NCBI RefSeq assembly: GCF_002796985.1
Contig: NZ_PEKX01000009.1
Location: forward strand, 510,129 to 574,128
Reading direction: 5' to 3'
Length of the DNA stretch: 64,000 nt
Source of the DNA: Pseudomonas sp.
GTDB lineage: Bacteria > Pseudomonadota > Gammaproteobacteria > Pseudomonadales > Pseudomonadaceae
Under the pieces are notes generated by a model. The model had not been told where the DNA came from. It saw only the letters and a list, made by a program, of their open reading frames with translations, and did not search any database. The number at the start of each line of letters is the position of its first letter. Positions within the stretch are counted from its first letter, which is position 1. Made by a program: the position numbers and the translations under genes. Shown here piece after piece: positions 17,641 through 30,739 of this stretch.

Positions 17641-18908
17641 GCGACGAGCCTCCTCTGGAACAGCTCGCGGAACACCGGGTAGATGTCCGAGGCGGAGACG
17701 ATCTGCTGCTGGGAAAAGCTGTCCTCGAAGGTTTCGCGGATCTTGTCGTACTCGAACCACAGCGCCTGGTGCTCGCGCGGGGTGATCTCGACGTAGGTGT
17801 AGTACTGGACGAACGGCATGATCTGCTTCATCAGGATGTCGCGGCAGACCGGCGAGTCGTCGTTCCAGTTGTCGCCGTCCGAGGCTTGCGCTGCGTAGAT
17901 GTTCCATTCGTTGGTGGGATAGCGCTCGGACATCACTTCCTGCATCAGCTTCAGGGCGCTGGAGACGATGGTCCCGCCGGTCTCGCGGGAATAGAAGAAC
18001 TCTTCCTCGTCGACCTCGCGGGCGCTGGTGTGGTGGCGGATGAACACGACTTCGATCTTCTCGTAGTTCCGCTTGAGGAACAGGTAGAGCAGGATGAAGA
18101 AGCGCTTGGCGATGTCCTTGGTGGCCTGGGTCATCGATCCGGAGACGTCCATCAGGCAGAACATCACGGCCTTGGAGGTCGGGTTGGGTTGCTTGACCAG
18201 CAGGTTGTACTTGAGGTCGAAGGTGTCGAGGAACGGCACCCTGTCGATGCGCGCGCGCATGCCGGCGATCTTCTGTTCCAGTGCCTGGATGTCGCCGAGG
18301 TTGTCCGGTTCCTCGCGCTTGAGCCGATCCAGTTCGGCGAGCGCCGCGCGCAGCTTGCCGCGGGTCGAACCGGACAGGGCAATGCGCCGTGCGTGGGCCG
18401 AGCGCAGGGTACGGACGATATTGATGCGCGAGGGGTTGCCCTCGTTGCTGATGCCGGCGCGCACGGTCTTGAAGGTGTCGCTGCCGGTGAGGTGACGCTT
18501 GACCAGGTTGGGCAGCTCCAGGTCCTCGAACATGAAGTCGAGGAATTCCTCCTGGGTGATCTGGAAGACGAAGTCGTCCATCCCGTCGCCCTGGTTGCTC
18601 GCCTTGCCGGCGCCACGGCCACCGCCGCCGCCCTGCGGGCGCGGAATGTGTTCGCCGGTGGTGAATTCCTTGTTGCCGGGGTGGACCACGGTCTGCTTGC
18701 CGCCACGGCCATGGTGCAGGACCGGCTCGTCGATATCGCGGCCAGGAATACTGATCTGCTCGCCATGCTCCATGTCGGTGATGGAACGGCGGCTGACGGC
18801 CTCTTCCACGGCCTTCTTGATGTGCTCACGGTAGCGCCGCAAGAAGCGCTGGCGGTTCACCGTGCTCTTGTTCTTGCCGTTCAGACGCCGGTCGATGACG
18901 TAGCTCAT
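17637..18908 (-). CDS. yeaH: YeaH, UPF0229 (DUF444) VWA-like protein
   Basis: 423 residues. The N-terminal part is basic ([26 protein letters not shown]), followed by a Gly-rich segment ([12 protein letters not shown]). The C-terminal half is von Willebrand A-like with an intact MIDAS sequence, MDVSGSM (about 254-260), and a second metal-region Thr in [14 protein letters not shown] proteins paired with an ATPase often act as substrate adaptors; here the partner would be YeaG. The gene sits 105 bases after yeaG across a strong hairpin and overlaps ycgB by four bases. Confidence 0.93.
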   Translation of the reverse strand: MSYVIDRRLNGKNKSTVNRQRFLRRYREHIKKAVEEAVSRRSITDMEHGEQISIPGRDIDEPVLHHGRGGKQTVVHPGNKEFTTGEHIPRPQGGGGGRGAGKASNQGDGMDDFVFQITQEEFLDFMFEDLELPNLVKRHLTGSDTFKTVRAGISNEGNPSRINIVRTLRSAHARRIALSGSTRGKLRAALAELDRLKREEPDNLGDIQALEQKIAGMRARIDRVPFLDTFDLKYNLLVKQPNPTSKAVMFCLMDVSGSMTQATKDIAKRFFILLYLFLKRNYEKIEVVFIRHHTSAREVDEEEFFYSRETGGTIVSSALKLMQEVMSERYPTNEWNIYAAQASDGDNWNDDSPVCRDILMKQIMPFVQYYTYVEITPREHQALWFEYDKIRETFEDSFSQQQIVSASDIYPVFRELFQRRLVA

Positions 18909-18978
18909 GAATGCTCCTCAGGGCCTGCTGCGCAGCGGCGTGGAGCCGCCACGGACAGGTCCGAATGCGACGGCGACC

Positions 18979-19006
18979 GGCGCGGCGGGGAATGCCGCCG
19001 CGCCGA
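18979..19006 (-). promoter_or_regulatory. Intercistronic hairpin between yeaG and yeaH
   Basis: CGGCGCGGCGG and CCGCCGCGCCG form a perfect 11-bp GC stem with a six-base loop directly after the yeaG stop. There is no T run, so it more likely protects the yeaG mRNA end or tunes yeaH than terminates. Confidence 0.5.
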
Positions 19007-19013
19007 TGGCAGA

Positions 19014-20936
19014 CTACTGCGACTTGCGAACCCGCAGATACCATTCCGACAGCAGGCGTACCTGCTTCTCGGTGTAGCCGCGCTCGACCATGCGTTTGAC
19101 GAAGTCGTTGTGCTTCTGCTGATCCTCCTTGCTCGCCTTGGCGTTGAAACTGATGACCGGCAGCAGGTCCTCGGTGTTGGAGAACATCTTTTTCTCGATC
19201 ACCACACGCAGCTTCTCGTACGACAGCCAGCTGGGGTTCTTGCCGTTGTTGCCGGCACGGGCGCGCAGTACGAAGTTGACGATCTCGTTGCGGAAGTCCT
19301 TCGGGTTGCTGATGCCGGCGGGTTTCTCGATCTTCTCCAGTTCCTCGTTGAGGGCGCCGCGGTTGAGGATTTCGCCGGTTTCCGGGTCGCGGTACTCCTG
19401 GTCCTGGATCCAGAAGTCGGCGTACAGCACATAGCGGTCGAAGATGTTCTGGCCGTATTCGCTGTAGGACTCCAGGTAGGCGGTCTGGATTTCCTTGCCG
19501 ATGAACTCGACGTAGCGCGGCGCCAGGTATTCCTTCAGGAAGCGCAGGTAGCGCTCGCGGGTTTCCGGCGGGAACTGTTCCTGTTCGATCTGCTGTTCCA
19601 GCACGTAGAGCAGGTGTACCGGGTTGGCCGCGATTTCATGCGGGTCGAAGTTGAATACCTTGGAGAGGATCTTGAAGGCAAAGCGGGTGGAAAGCCCGGA
19701 CATGCCTTCATCCACGCCGGCGGTATCGCGGTATTCCTGGATGGACTTGGCCTTGGGGTCGGTGTCCTTGAGGTTCTCGCCGTCGTAGACGCGCATCTTC
19801 GAGTAGATGTTGGAGTTTTCCGGCTCTTTCAGGCGCGACAGCACGGAGAACTGCGAGAGCATCTTCAGGGTGTCCGGCGCGCAGTGGGCGTGCGCCAGGG
19901 AGCTGTTGATCAGCAGCTTGTCGTAAATCTTGATCTCGTCGGAGACGCGCAGGCAGTACGGCACCTTGACGATGTAGATCCGGTCGATGAACGCCTCGTT
20001 GTTCTTGTTGTTGCGGAAGCTGTGCCACTCCGATTCGTTGGAGTGGGCGAGGATGATGCCGCTATAAGGCAGCGATCCGAGGCCTTCGGTGCTGTTGTAG
20101 TTGCCTTCCTGGGTCGCGGTGAGCAAGGGGTGCAGGACCTTGATCGGCGCCTTGAACATCTCGACGAATTCCATCAGGCCCTGGTTGGCCCGGCACAGCG
20201 CGCCCGAGTAACTGTAGGCGTCGGCGTCGTTCTGCGGGAATTCTTCCAGCTTGCGGATATCCACCTTGCCGACCAGCGCGGAGATGTCCTGGTTGTTCTC
20301 ATCGCCTGGTTCGGTCTTGGCGATGGCTATCTGGTTGAGGATCGAGGGGTACAGCTTGACCACGCGGAACTGGCTGATATCGCCGCCGAACTCGTTGAGG
20401 CGCTTGGTTGCCCAGGGCGACATCACCGAGCGCAGGTAGCGGCGCGGGATGCCGTAGTCTTCCTCGAGGATGGCGCCGTCTTCGTCCGGGTTGAACAGCC
20501 CCAGGGGCGACTCGAACACCGGCGAGCCCTTGATGGCGTAGAAGGGCACGTGTTCCATGAGTTGCTTGAGTTTTTCGGCGAGGGAGGATTTGCCACCGCC
20601 GACTGGGCCCAGCAGGTAAAGGATCTGTTTCTTCTCTTCCAGGCCTTGGGCGGCGTGGCGGAAGAACGAGACGATCTGGTCGATGCACTCTTCCATGCCA
20701 TGGAAGTCGGCAAAGGCCGGATAGCGGCGGATCACCTTGTTGGAGAAGATTCGCGACAGGCGGGAATCGACGGACGTGTCCGCCAGTTCCGGTTCACCGA
20801 TGGCCATCAGTATTCGTTCGGCGGCGGTGGCGTAGGCGATCTTGTCCTGCTTGCAGAGATCCAGGTACTCCTGCAGGGAGTATTCCTCTTGACGGGTCGC
20901 TTCGAAGCGTTCCTGGAAGTGACTGAAAATGCTCAT
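19014..20936 (-). CDS. yeaG: PrkA-family serine protein kinase YeaG
   Basis: 640 residues, as expected for the family. The N-terminal AAA-like ATPase part has Walker A GPVGGGKSSLAEKLK (about 109-123). The C-terminal kinase-like domain follows (ISNPKDFRNEIVNFVLRAR, SWLSYEKLRVVIEKKMF). In E. coli YeaG is a Ser/Thr kinase working with YeaH under nitrogen starvation and RpoS control; in Bacillus, PrkA has been described as kinase or protease. It heads the yeaG-yeaH-ycgB operon. I looked for a sigma-54 promoter upstream and found none that fits. Confidence 0.94.
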   Translation of the reverse strand: MSIFSHFQERFEATRQEEYSLQEYLDLCKQDKIAYATAAERILMAIGEPELADTSVDSRLSRIFSNKVIRRYPAFADFHGMEECIDQIVSFFRHAAQGLEEKKQILYLLGPVGGGKSSLAEKLKQLMEHVPFYAIKGSPVFESPLGLFNPDEDGAILEEDYGIPRRYLRSVMSPWATKRLNEFGGDISQFRVVKLYPSILNQIAIAKTEPGDENNQDISALVGKVDIRKLEEFPQNDADAYSYSGALCRANQGLMEFVEMFKAPIKVLHPLLTATQEGNYNSTEGLGSLPYSGIILAHSNESEWHSFRNNKNNEAFIDRIYIVKVPYCLRVSDEIKIYDKLLINSSLAHAHCAPDTLKMLSQFSVLSRLKEPENSNIYSKMRVYDGENLKDTDPKAKSIQEYRDTAGVDEGMSGLSTRFAFKILSKVFNFDPHEIAANPVHLLYVLEQQIEQEQFPPETRERYLRFLKEYLAPRYVEFIGKEIQTAYLESYSEYGQNIFDRYVLYADFWIQDQEYRDPETGEILNRGALNEELEKIEKPAGISNPKDFRNEIVNFVLRARAGNNGKNPSWLSYEKLRVVIEKKMFSNTEDLLPVISFNAKASKEDQQKHNDFVKRMVERGYTEKQVRLLSEWYLRVRKSQ

Positions 20937-21223
20937 GACGTCTCCTCGCTCGATGCATGGAGCCGGCGCCGGATCGGTCTAGTGCGGGTGCGGTCGGGCT
21001 GCCAGCGCTGCCGGCGAGAATCCCCCAGAACTCCAACGGAACCTGGCCACTGCCCTGAACCGCCCCAATGGTCACTGCCGATTAACCGGAAGCCGGTGTG
21101 CCGGCTCTCCCTTTTTTGGATGGCCTGAGGGAAAGGATAGTTCGTTCTTTGATGTGTAAAGGACGAAAGCGCGAGAAGTTACAGATTTTTTAAGTGGTGA
21201 TTCCGCCCCTTTTGTAAGGGCTT

Positions 21224-21553
21224 TCAGTCAGCCTCGCCTGCGCTGGTTTCCGCGGGGTAGACGCTGCGCCACAGTTCGAAGCCACCGTCGAGGCTGTAGA
21301 CCTCGGAGAAGCCTTGCTGGACGAAGTAGGCGGCGGCGCTCTGGCTGGAGTTGCCGTGGTAGCAGACGACGACCAGCGGGGCGTCCATGTCTGCGCCGCG
21401 GATGAAATCTGCGACCGAGTGGTTGTCGATGTGCTGGGAGCCGCTGATGTGGCCCATCGCGTAGCTCTGCGGATCACGGATGTCGACGACTCGGGCGCCG
21501 CTATCGCGAAGTTGCTGGGCCTGATCGGGGGCGATGCGCTTGAAGTCGCTCAT
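21224..21553 (-). CDS. glpE: Thiosulfate sulfurtransferase GlpE (single-domain rhodanese)
   Basis: 109 residues, the size of Glp[23 protein letters not shown] is the rhodanese N-terminal signature. The active-site loop is CYHGNSS (about residues 64-70), with the catalytic Cys followed by GNSS as in GlpE. It transfers sulfane sulfur from thiosulfate to cyanide or thioredoxin. The gene follows apaH after 43 bases and is the last of the lptD-glpE run. Downstream on its strand lies a 287-base gap to yeaG containing a short AGCCGG/CCGGCT hairpin near 21092-21107 but no gene. Confidence 0.93.
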   Translation of the reverse strand: MSDFKRIAPDQAQQLRDSGARVVDIRDPQSYAMGHISGSQHIDNHSVADFIRGADMDAPLVVVCYHGNSSQSAAAYFVQQGFSEVYSLDGGFELWRSVYPAETSAGEAD

Positions 21554-21596
21554 GGGGGTTACCTCGCAAGGCGCGGGGCCTGCGGCCCCGCGATAA

Positions 21597-22421
21597 TCAT
21601 TCTGGTTTATTGGCGCAGCTGCAGTGGATGCGCTCGAGGGTGTCGACGTTCATCAGCGTCATGCTGCCGCCCCACACACAGCCGGTGTCGAGGGCGAAAA
21701 GGCCGGGGACCTCGCACTGGCCTTCCAGTGCAGCCCAGTGGCCAAAGATGATCTTGCGCCCGGCGGCTTTGCGTTCGGCATAGCTGAACCAGGGGGCGTA
21801 GCCGGGCGGCGCGGTGTCCACGCCTTCCTTGGACTTCAGGTCGAGCTTGCCGTCGGGGGTGCAGAAACGCATGCGCGTGAAGTAGTTGGTGATCACCCGC
21901 AGGCGTTCGATGCCATGCAGCTTCTTGTCCCACTTGGCCGGCTCGTTGCCGTACATGCCGTCGAGGAACATCGGCAGCTGGGTGTCGTCGCGCAGGGCCT
22001 TCTCGACCTCGGCGGCGCGCAGCAGGGCTTTGTCGATGGACCATTGTGGCGGGATGCCGGCGTGCACCAGGGTGATGTCGCGCTGCGCATCGTGATGGAT
22101 CAGCGGCATCTGCCGCAGCCATTCGATCAGCTGTGGGCAATCCGGCGCCTCGACGATTTCGCGCAGGGTGTCGTGCTTCTTCAGGCGCTCGGCGTTATAG
22201 GCCACGGCGATCAGGTGCAGGTCGTGGTTGCCCAGCACGCAGATCACGGCGTCGCGCATCTGGTAGAGATAACGCAGGGTTTCCAGCGACGCCGGACCGC
22301 GGTTGACCAGGTCGCCCACCAGCCAGAGCTTGTCCTGGGCCGGGTCGAACTTCACCTGCTCGAGCAGGCACTTGAGCGGCTCCAGGCAGCCTTGCAGGTC
22401 GCCGACGGCGTACGTCGCCAT
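21597..22421 (-). CDS. apaH: Symmetrical diadenosine tetraphosphatase ApaH
   Basis: 274 residues. The metallophosphatase motifs are at the N-terminus: YAVGDLQGC (3-11), [10 protein letters not shown] (36-45) and LGNHDLHL (63-70). It cleaves Ap4A into two ADP and controls alarmone and Np4-cap levels on RNA. The start overlaps the apaG stop by one base, so the two genes are coupled, as in E. coli. It is in the conserved lptD-surA-pdxA-rsmA-apaG-apaH series. Confidence 0.97.
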   Translation of the reverse strand: MATYAVGDLQGCLEPLKCLLEQVKFDPAQDKLWLVGDLVNRGPASLETLRYLYQMRDAVICVLGNHDLHLIAVAYNAERLKKHDTLREIVEAPDCPQLIEWLRQMPLIHHDAQRDITLVHAGIPPQWSIDKALLRAAEVEKALRDDTQLPMFLDGMYGNEPAKWDKKLHGIERLRVITNYFTRMRFCTPDGKLDLKSKEGVDTAPPGYAPWFSYAERKAAGRKIIFGHWAALEGQCEVPGLFALDTGCVWGGSMTLMNVDTLERIHCSCANKPE

Positions 22422-22801
22422 CAGTGCAGCGCCCCCGGTACCGCGAGGCGGAAGGCCGGGATTTCGGCTTCGAAGTGATGGCCGTCGGTGGCAACCATCT
22501 GGTAGCTGCCATGCATGCTGCCGACCTTGGTAGCCATCACGGTGCCGCTGGTGTAGGTGTGGCTGGCGCCCGGTTCGATCAGCGGCTTCTCGCCGACCAC
22601 GCCGGCGCCGCGCACTTCCTGCACGTGGCCGTCACCATCGGTGATGATCCAATGGCGGGTCAGCAGCTTGGCGGCCAGTTCGCCGTGGTTGTGAAGGGTC
22701 ACGGTGTAGGCGAACACATAGCGCTGCTGCTCGGGTTGGGATTGCTCGGGCAGGTGGCGCGTGGTGACGCTGACGCTGACCTGGTAGCGCGGATCGCTCA
22801 T
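22421..22801 (-). CDS. apaG: ApaG, Co2+/Mg2+ efflux-associated protein
   Basis: 126 residues, the typical length. It is an all-beta protein with the family core [32 protein letters not shown] and [25 protein letters not shown]. The fibronectin-III-like ApaG fold is linked by genetics to divalent metal resistance and by domain architecture to other systems; its exact function is unknown. It overlaps rsmA by four bases (ATGA) upstream and apaH by one base downstream, so all three are probably cotranslated. Confidence 0.96.
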   Translation of the reverse strand: MSDPRYQVSVSVTTRHLPEQSQPEQQRYVFAYTVTLHNHGELAAKLLTRHWIITDGDGHVQEVRGAGVVGEKPLIEPGASHTYTSGTVMATKVGSMHGSYQMVATDGHHFEAEIPAFRLAVPGALH

Positions 22802-23625
22802 GCGGACGGTCCTTGCTCGGCTTCCGGGCGGGTATCGCTGTAGCGGTTGGCCAGACTGACGAAGTCGGCGACGCTGAGCTGTTCGGGGCGCAAGGTCGGA
22901 TCAACGCCTGCGGCCTCGATGTCCTCGACGCTCATCAGCGTACGCAGGGTGTTGCGCAGGGTCTTGCGGCGCTGGTTGAAGGCTTCGCGGACGATCTGTT
23001 CGAGCACGCGGTGGTCCTTGGCCGGGTGGGGCGGTTCAGCGTAGGGCACCAGGCGCACGATGGCCGACTCGACCTTCGGCGGCGGGTTGAACGCGCCGGG
23101 GCCAACGGTGAACAGGTAATCCACGCGGCAGAAGTACTGCACCATGATCGACAGGCGGCCCCAGTCACCATTGCCTGGCTCGGCGGCTAGGCGCTCGACG
23201 ACTTCCTTCTGCAGCATGAAGTGCATGTCCTGGATGAGCGAGGCGTGCTCCAGGAGGTGGAAAATCAGTGGGGTGGAGATGTTGTAGGGCAGGTTGCCGA
23301 CCACGCGCAGCTTGTCTTCGGGGGACTGGACCAGGCTGGAGAAGTCGAACTTCATCGCGTCGCCCTGGTGCAGGCTGAAGTTGGGCTTCGAGCCGAAGCG
23401 ATACTTCAGTTGCGGGATCAGGTCCAGGTCGAGCTCGATCACGTCGAGCTTCGCGTTGCTGTCCACCAGGCCTTCGGTAAGGGCACCCTGGCCGGGGCCG
23501 ATTTCCAGCAGGTGCTGGCCTTCCTTGGCGGCAATGGCGCGCAGGATCTTGTGGATCACCCCGGCGTCGTGCAGGAAGTTCTGCCCGAAGCGTTTACGGG
23601 CGCGGTGCTGGAAGAGTTCGGACAT
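22798..23625 (-). CDS. rsmA: 16S rRNA dimethyladenosine transferase RsmA (KsgA)
   Basis: 275 residues. It begins with [14 protein letters not shown], the family N-terminus. The SAM-binding motif is [14 protein letters not shown] (about 40-53), and the catalytic NLPYNIST motif is near 111-118. The C-terminal small domain has [14 protein letters not shown]. It dimethylates A1518 and A1519 of 16S rRNA late in 30S assembly; loss gives kasugamycin resistance. Note that in Pseudomonas rsmA also names the unrelated CsrA-like regulator, so the old name ksgA avoids confusion. Confidence 0.97.
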   Translation of the reverse strand: MSELFQHRARKRFGQNFLHDAGVIHKILRAIAAKEGQHLLEIGPGQGALTEGLVDSNAKLDVIELDLDLIPQLKYRFGSKPNFSLHQGDAMKFDFSSLVQSPEDKLRVVGNLPYNISTPLIFHLLEHASLIQDMHFMLQKEVVERLAAEPGNGDWGRLSIMVQYFCRVDYLFTVGPGAFNPPPKVESAIVRLVPYAEPPHPAKDHRVLEQIVREAFNQRRKTLRNTLRTLMSVEDIEAAGVDPTLRPEQLSVADFVSLANRYSDTRPEAEQGPSA

Positions 23626-23741
23626 CGAAGGCTCCGGAGAGCAGCCGGGCGCTTGCGGCGGCCGGCTGGAGGCGGAAAAACCATCAGTTTACCAGCCCGG
23701 CGCGGCCAGCACGAAACGCTGGCCGAACGGAATGCCGGGGA

Positions 23742-24743
23742 TCAGCGCGCGCCGGCGCCGGCTTCGGCCATCTGGTAGGCGGTTTCCAGGGCTACCTGCA
23801 GGCTGCCGCTGTCGATCTGACCGGTGCCGGCGAGGTCCAGCGCGGTGCCGTGGTCCACTGAGGTGCGGATGATCGGCAAGCCCAGCGTCACGTTCACCGC
23901 CGCGCCGAAACCCTTGTACTTGAGCACCGGCAGGCCCTGGTCGTGGTACATGGCCAGCACGGCGTCGCAATGCTCCAGGTGCTTGGGGGTGAACAGGGTG
24001 TCGGCCGGTAGGGGGCCGATCAGTTGCATGCCCTCGGTACGCAGGCGCTCCAGGGTCGGTTCGATCACGTCGATCTCTTCGTGGCCGAGGTGGCCACCTT
24101 CGCCGGCGTGGGGGTTCAGCCCGCAGACCAGGATGCGTGGGTTGGCAATGCCGAATTTGTTGCGCAGGTCGGCATGCAGGATGCGGGTGACGCGCTCAAG
24201 GCGATCGGGGGTGATGGCGTCGGCGATCTGCCGTAGCGGCAGGTGGGTGGTCACCAGTGCAACGCGAAGGCCGCGGGTGGCGAGCATCATCACCACCTGG
24301 GCGGTGCGGGTGAGGTCGGCGAGGAATTCGGTATGGCCGGAGAAGGCGATGCCCGCCTCGTTGATCACGGCCTTGTGCACCGGCGCGGTGATCATCCCGG
24401 CGAAATGCCCGTCCAGGCAGCCTTTGCCTGCGCGGGTCAGCGTCTCCAGTACATAGGCGGCGTTGGCGGGGTTCAACTTGCCCGGCTCGACCGGAGCGGC
24501 TAGCGGCGTATCCCAGACATACAGGGTGCCTGCCGGGGCGGCAGCGGTGGGCCAGCAGCCGGGGCCGACTTCCTGCAGGTCGATGTTCAGCCCCAGCAGC
24601 GCGGCGCGTTCGGCTAGTAACTCGCGGCTGGCGACGGCGACCAACGGGTGCGGCTGCGCTTCGCGGGCGAGCAGCAGGCAGAGATCGGGGCCGATGCCAG
24701 CGGGCTCGCCGGGAGTGAGGGCAAAAAGGTGGGGGGTGCTCAT
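23742..24743 (-). CDS. pdxA: 4-hydroxythreonine-4-phosphate dehydrogenase PdxA
   Basis: 333 residues. The family marks are [13 protein letters not shown] at the N-terminus, the three metal-binding His in [22 protein letters not shown] and [15 protein letters not shown], and [20 protein letters not shown] near the C-terminus. It oxidises 4-phosphohydroxy-L-threonine in pyridoxal phosphate synthesis. It is 130 bases after surA, beyond a terminator-like hairpin, and 116 bases before rsmA. Confidence 0.97.
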   Translation of the reverse strand: MSTPHLFALTPGEPAGIGPDLCLLLAREAQPHPLVAVASRELLAERAALLGLNIDLQEVGPGCWPTAAAPAGTLYVWDTPLAAPVEPGKLNPANAAYVLETLTRAGKGCLDGHFAGMITAPVHKAVINEAGIAFSGHTEFLADLTRTAQVVMMLATRGLRVALVTTHLPLRQIADAITPDRLERVTRILHADLRNKFGIANPRILVCGLNPHAGEGGHLGHEEIDVIEPTLERLRTEGMQLIGPLPADTLFTPKHLEHCDAVLAMYHDQGLPVLKYKGFGAAVNVTLGLPIIRTSVDHGTALDLAGTGQIDSGSLQVALETAYQMAEAGAGAR

Positions 24744-24829
24744 CAGGAGTTCTCGAATCAGGCTGTGCAGCGGATGCTTCTACTCTACGACGAAGCTACT
24801 GCATGACGAAGCTTCCGGCAGGCAAAAAG

Positions 24830-24851
24830 AAACCCGGCCTTGGCCGGGTTT
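24830..24851 (-). terminator. Terminator or attenuator after surA
   Basis: AAACCCGGCC, two bases, GGCCGGGTTT: a perfect 10-bp stem. On the minus strand it continues as TTTCTTTTT. It would reduce read-through from lptD-surA into pdxA. Confidence 0.8.
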
Positions 24852-24873
24852 CTTAGTGAGCGACTCGCGCTGC

Positions 24874-26166
24874 TTACTGCTTGATCTCGACGTAGGCTTC
24901 GTCGCGGATCTGGCGCAGCCAGGCCTGCAGTTCCTCGTCGTACTTGCGTGCGCGGAGGGTCTGGGCGGCTTGTTGCTCGCGGAACTTGTCGCTGCTGTCG
25001 GTGGCTCGACGGCCGAGAACTTCCAGCACGTGCCAGCCGAATGGCGAGCGGAACGGCTTGGTGACCTGGCCTTGCGGCGCGTTGTTCATCACCTCGCGGA
25101 ATTCCGGTACCAGGGATTCCGGGTCGACCCAGTTGAGGTCGCCACCGTTGAGCTTGGAGCCCGGATCTTCGGAGAACTTCTTCGCCAGCTCGCTGAAGCT
25201 TTCACCGGCCTGGATGCGCTCGTAGAGCTTCTCGGCCAGGCGCTGGGTCTCTTCTTCGCTGCGGATTTCGCTGGGCTTGAGCAGGATGTGGCGGACGTGG
25301 ACTTCGTCACGCAGCATCTTGCTGCCACCGCGCTTCTCCTCCAGCTTGATGATGATGAAGCCGCCAGGGGTGCGGACCGGTTCGGTCACGTCGCCCACCG
25401 CCAGGCTGCCGACCATGCTGTCGAACGGGGAGGGCAGTTGAGCGGCCTTGCGCCAGCCGATCTCGCCGCCTTCCAGAGCGTTGTCGCCGGCCGAGCGGGA
25501 TACCGCCAGTTGGCCGAAGTCGGCGCCCTGCTTGAGCTGCTGGTACATCTCCTGGGCCTGGCGGGCCGCGGCCTGCACGGTTTCCGGCGAAGCGCTGTCG
25601 GGCACCGGGATCAGGATGTTGGCCAGGCGGTACTCTTCTGAGAGCTGGATCTTGCCCAGGTCGGAAGCCAGGAAGTTCTGCACTTCCTGCTCGCTGACCT
25701 GAATGCGCTCCGCTACACGACGCTGGCGCACACGACTGATGATCATCTCGCGGCGCACCTGCTCGCGGGCCTCGTCGTAGGACAGGCCGTCGTGAGAGAG
25801 GGCGGCGCGGAACTGATCCAGGCTCATGTTGTTGCGCTGGGCAATGGTGCCCATGGCCTGGTTCAGCTCTTCGTCGGTGATGCGCACGCCGGAGCGGTCG
25901 CCGATCTGCAGCTGGATGTTCTCGATGATCAGACGCTCGAGCACCTGCTGGGTCAGCACATGCTCGGGCGGCAGCGGCGCGCCGCGCTTCTGGATGGTTG
26001 CACGGACTTCGCGCAGGCGCTGGTCCAGCTGGCTCTGCATCACCACGTCGTTGTCGACGATGGCGACCACACGGTCCAGCGGAACCACTTCGGCGTGCAC
26101 GACGGAACTTGCCAACAACGCGCCCAGCATCAGCGGGCGCAGGGCCTTACATAGAATGGTCTTCAC
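24874..26166 (-). CDS. surA: Periplasmic chaperone and peptidyl-prolyl isomerase SurA
   Basis: 430 residues if it starts at the GTG at 26166 (then [14 protein letters not shown]); the frame continues upstream but over the end of lptD. The signal peptide ends near VVHA. A SurA N-domain follows ([25 protein letters not shown], then [18 protein letters not shown]). Two parvulin domains lie at about 170-270 and 280-380, with [22 protein letters not shown] and [23 protein letters not shown]. The C-terminal helix returns to the core. It escorts outer-membrane proteins, including LptD, encoded just upstream. The gene start overlaps lptD by 20 bases. Confidence 0.95.
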   Translation of the reverse strand: MKTILCKALRPLMLGALLASSVVHAEVVPLDRVVAIVDNDVVMQSQLDQRLREVRATIQKRGAPLPPEHVLTQQVLERLIIENIQLQIGDRSGVRITDEELNQAMGTIAQRNNMSLDQFRAALSHDGLSYDEAREQVRREMIISRVRQRRVAERIQVSEQEVQNFLASDLGKIQLSEEYRLANILIPVPDSASPETVQAAARQAQEMYQQLKQGADFGQLAVSRSAGDNALEGGEIGWRKAAQLPSPFDSMVGSLAVGDVTEPVRTPGGFIIIKLEEKRGGSKMLRDEVHVRHILLKPSEIRSEEETQRLAEKLYERIQAGESFSELAKKFSEDPGSKLNGGDLNWVDPESLVPEFREVMNNAPQGQVTKPFRSPFGWHVLEVLGRRATDSSDKFREQQAAQTLRARKYDEELQAWLRQIRDEAYVEIKQ

Positions 26167-28915
26167 GTTGACGATAACCCTGGATACCTTGGTCGAGGAA
26201 GCCTTCCACCTGGTTGCCAACCACGCCGCCAAGGCCTTTCAAGATGATTTGAAGGAATACACCGCGGTCGGCCTTGGACGTGGAGGTCACGAATTCCTCG
26301 TCGTCGTAGTCGACCCAGTAGCGATTGATCAGGCGCAGCTTCCAGCAGCAGCTGTCGTACTCGAAGCCACCGAAGGCTTCCAGCGTACGGCTCTGGTTGT
26401 AGTCGAACTGCCAGCGGCCGATGGCGGCCCATTGCGGCAGAACCGGCCACATGAACGAGAAGTCGTGCTGTTCGATCTTGTACTCGTCGCTGCCGTATTC
26501 GAACCGTCCGGTGTTCGGGTCGAAACGCTTGCTGTCTGCGCGGTAGCGGTAGCCAACGTTGAGCACCTTCCGAGGATCGGCCTCCGGCTGATAGTGGAAC
26601 ATCAGGTTGCCGTTATCGGTGTGATTGGTGTTCGGGTTCCAGTTGAAGTCCGAGCTGGCATACCAGTCATGATCGAAGCGGTAGATGCCGGTAAGTGCGT
26701 AGGGCGAGCGCCAGGTATCGGCGTCCGGGTTCTTCGCACCACTGGCGCGCAGGTCATCTTCGGTCAGGCCAGGCAACTGTACGCGACGGTCGCTGAAGTA
26801 GTAGGTCTGGCCGGCGGCAATGTAGGCGCGCTCGAAGCCGTCGTCCTCGATGAAGCGCGAGCCTAGGCCAAGAGACAGCTGGTTGGCATCGCCAATGCGG
26901 TCACGGCCGGTGAAGCGGTTCTCACGCCACAGCGAGTCGTAGCTGAAGGTGAACTCGCCGGTATCGAAGGTCGGCAGGTTGTCCTGGTTCTTGTACGGCA
27001 CGTACAGGTACATCGCGCGCGGTTCCAAGGTCTGGCGGAACTTGGTGCCACCGAAGGTGGTGTCGCGATCGAAGTACAGGCCGGAGTCGAGCTTGGCCAG
27101 GCCCAGGGAGCGGTCCGGGCTGCTGTCGTAATCGATATAGGAGGGCAGAGTGGCTTTGCCCTTGCCGTCCAGGTCCAGGTCGTACTTGGTGTACAGCGCC
27201 TTCACCGTCGGAGTCATGAAGCCCCAACTGCGGTTCATCGGCAGGCTGACGCCCGGCTCGGCATGGAAGCGATCGCCGGTGGCGCGGGAAAGGCCAGTCA
27301 ATGACGTGTCCGGACGCGGATAGAGGGTCGGATCGTTATCGTCGAGACGGTAGAAGCCTTCATCCAGATCACGATCGAAGCGTACCGCCTCGGTGCTGTA
27401 GGTGAAGTTCAGGCCACCCGGGTTGAACGGCAGTCGGCCGTCCAGGGTGAGCTGCGGCAGGCGATCGTACGGGGTGACGTCGGTCACGGTCGCCAATTGA
27501 TAGGACTGTGCGTTCAGACGGGCGGTGTAGCTGTCGCCGCGATAGGTCAGCGAACCCTGCTGGTTGACATAGGTCGGCGAGCCAATGCCCAGCGAGGTGT
27601 CCAGGTCCTGGAAGTAGTACGGGTCGCTGATGCGGGTGTAGTCCACCTGCGCCAGTACGCGCGAGTCGAGGCCGCTGACGTTTTTCCAGCCGTACAGCCA
27701 ACGGGTGTCGGTGTACTGCGGGAAGTCCTTGCGGTCGTCGTTCTTGTCGTTCAGGTAAGCCGCTGTGACCTGGCCTTCGCTGCTGTGGGTCAGGTAGCGG
27801 AACTCGCCTTCCATCAGCAGGCCACGCTTGACCATGTAGCGCGGGTACAACGTGGCGTCGTAGTTGGGCGCCAGGTTGAAGTAGTACGGCGTGGTCAGCG
27901 TGAAGCCGGTATCGGTCGAGCTGGCGAAGGAGGGTGCCAGGAAGCCGGACTGACGACGGCTGTCGATCGGGAAATAGATATACGGGGTGTAGAAGACCGG
28001 AATGTCCTTCACCCGCAGGGTCGCGTTGGTCGCGGTGCCGAAGCCGGTTGCCGGGTTCAGCTTGATGTTGTTGCCCTTCAGGACCCAGGCGTTGCTGCTG
28101 GGTTCGCAGCGGGTGTAGGTACCGTCCTTGAGCCGGATGATTGCGTCATCCTGGCGCTTGGCGTACAGCGCGCTGCCGCGGATCTGCCCCTGGTGCATGA
28201 CGTACTCGGCGTTGTCGATCTTCGCCGCGCCATTGTCCAGTTGCAGTTCGGCGTGGTCGCCGACGATCAGTGCGCCGTTGTCGCGCAGCTTGACGTTGCC
28301 GACCAGTTCGCCACGGTTCTCGGCCTGGTGCAGGTTGGCCTCGTCGGCTTCCACCTGCATGCTGCCCTGGCGCAAGACCACGTTACCCGCGAGGGTGGCG
28401 ATCTGCTTTTCCTGCTCGTAACGGGACACTTTCGCCGAGACGTAGGTCGGGGCCTCGTCGTTCGGCGTCTTGTCGTTCATGCCTGGGCGTACCGGCTCGA
28501 CGTAGGCGCCGCTGCAATACGGCCCCATCTCCGCCTGTTGCGCGGCGGTGAGCTTATCGCGCGGGATCCAGTCGAGGTGGCTATAGTCGCTGCTGCGCGA
28601 CTTCAGGCCACGGCCGCCGGACTCGGTGACCAGCTGTTTCGGCTCTTCGCCGGCAGCTGTGCTCGAGCTGCCGGACGATTTCGAGACGCTGGCGGCGGCG
28701 CCGCCGGCGCTGACCGAGGTGGCACCATGCTGCGGGCGTGGCACGCTGCTGGCGCCGCTCTGCGAGGAGCAGTCCCAGGCGCCGGACGCGGAAGGCTGGC
28801 AGGCGAACTGCTCACCGGGTGCCGCGGTCACAATGGCGAACGGCTGGATAGCCAGCAGGCCACCGGTCACCAGTAAGGGGAATTTTCTACGGAACACGGG
28901 GAAATTCACTGCCAT
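26147..28915 (-). CDS. lptD: LPS-assembly outer-membrane protein LptD
   Basis: 922 residues, matching the P. aeruginosa protein. A signal peptide ([20 protein letters not shown]) is followed by an N-terminal extension of about 150 residues rich in Ser, Gly and Ala, specific to pseudomonads. The OstA-type periplasmic domain comes next ([24 protein letters not shown]), then the beta-barrel. Cysteines near residues 38 and 47 and the adjacent pair in [10 protein letters not shown] near the C-terminus fit the disulfides needed for maturation in E. coli. With LptE it inserts LPS into the outer leaflet. It is divergent from amgK and first in lptD-surA. Confidence 0.97.
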   Translation of the reverse strand: MAVNFPVFRRKFPLLVTGGLLAIQPFAIVTAAPGEQFACQPSASGAWDCSSQSGASSVPRPQHGATSVSAGGAAASVSKSSGSSSTAAGEEPKQLVTESGGRGLKSRSSDYSHLDWIPRDKLTAAQQAEMGPYCSGAYVEPVRPGMNDKTPNDEAPTYVSAKVSRYEQEKQIATLAGNVVLRQGSMQVEADEANLHQAENRGELVGNVKLRDNGALIVGDHAELQLDNGAAKIDNAEYVMHQGQIRGSALYAKRQDDAIIRLKDGTYTRCEPSSNAWVLKGNNIKLNPATGFGTATNATLRVKDIPVFYTPYIYFPIDSRRQSGFLAPSFASSTDTGFTLTTPYYFNLAPNYDATLYPRYMVKRGLLMEGEFRYLTHSSEGQVTAAYLNDKNDDRKDFPQYTDTRWLYGWKNVSGLDSRVLAQVDYTRISDPYYFQDLDTSLGIGSPTYVNQQGSLTYRGDSYTARLNAQSYQLATVTDVTPYDRLPQLTLDGRLPFNPGGLNFTYSTEAVRFDRDLDEGFYRLDDNDPTLYPRPDTSLTGLSRATGDRFHAEPGVSLPMNRSWGFMTPTVKALYTKYDLDLDGKGKATLPSYIDYDSSPDRSLGLAKLDSGLYFDRDTTFGGTKFRQTLEPRAMYLYVPYKNQDNLPTFDTGEFTFSYDSLWRENRFTGRDRIGDANQLSLGLGSRFIEDDGFERAYIAAGQTYYFSDRRVQLPGLTEDDLRASGAKNPDADTWRSPYALTGIYRFDHDWYASSDFNWNPNTNHTDNGNLMFHYQPEADPRKVLNVGYRYRADSKRFDPNTGRFEYGSDEYKIEQHDFSFMWPVLPQWAAIGRWQFDYNQSRTLEAFGGFEYDSCCWKLRLINRYWVDYDDEEFVTSTSKADRGVFLQIILKGLGGVVGNQVEGFLDQGIQGYRQREDHSM

Positions 28916-29044
28916 CTTGTTAATCCGGGCTTCCTGCGAGCCAACGGCCCAAAGCGGACCGCGCGCCTCTCGATGGGCTCAAAAAGATGCTGGATAATAA
29001 AGCATGACCCGCGCAACGGCTAGGGCCGTGGAGAACCCATAAAA

Positions 29045-30738
<1,694 letters not shown>

Positions 30739-30739
30739 G

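Noticed and set aside
15880..17682. A 600-codon plus-strand open frame opposite ycgB
   Set aside because: It is antisense to a well-recognised SpoVR protein and has no ribosome site or family resemblance.
17769..21128. A plus-strand open frame of more than 1100 codons
   Set aside because: It is antisense to yeaH and yeaG, has the Val/Leu/Gly-rich composition typical of antisense frames in GC-rich DNA, and encodes no recognisable domain.
20937..21223. A possible sigma-54 promoter for yeaG
   Set aside because: No sequence upstream of yeaG fits the GG-N10-GC spacing. A short AGCCGG/CCGGCT hairpin is present but is not decisive.
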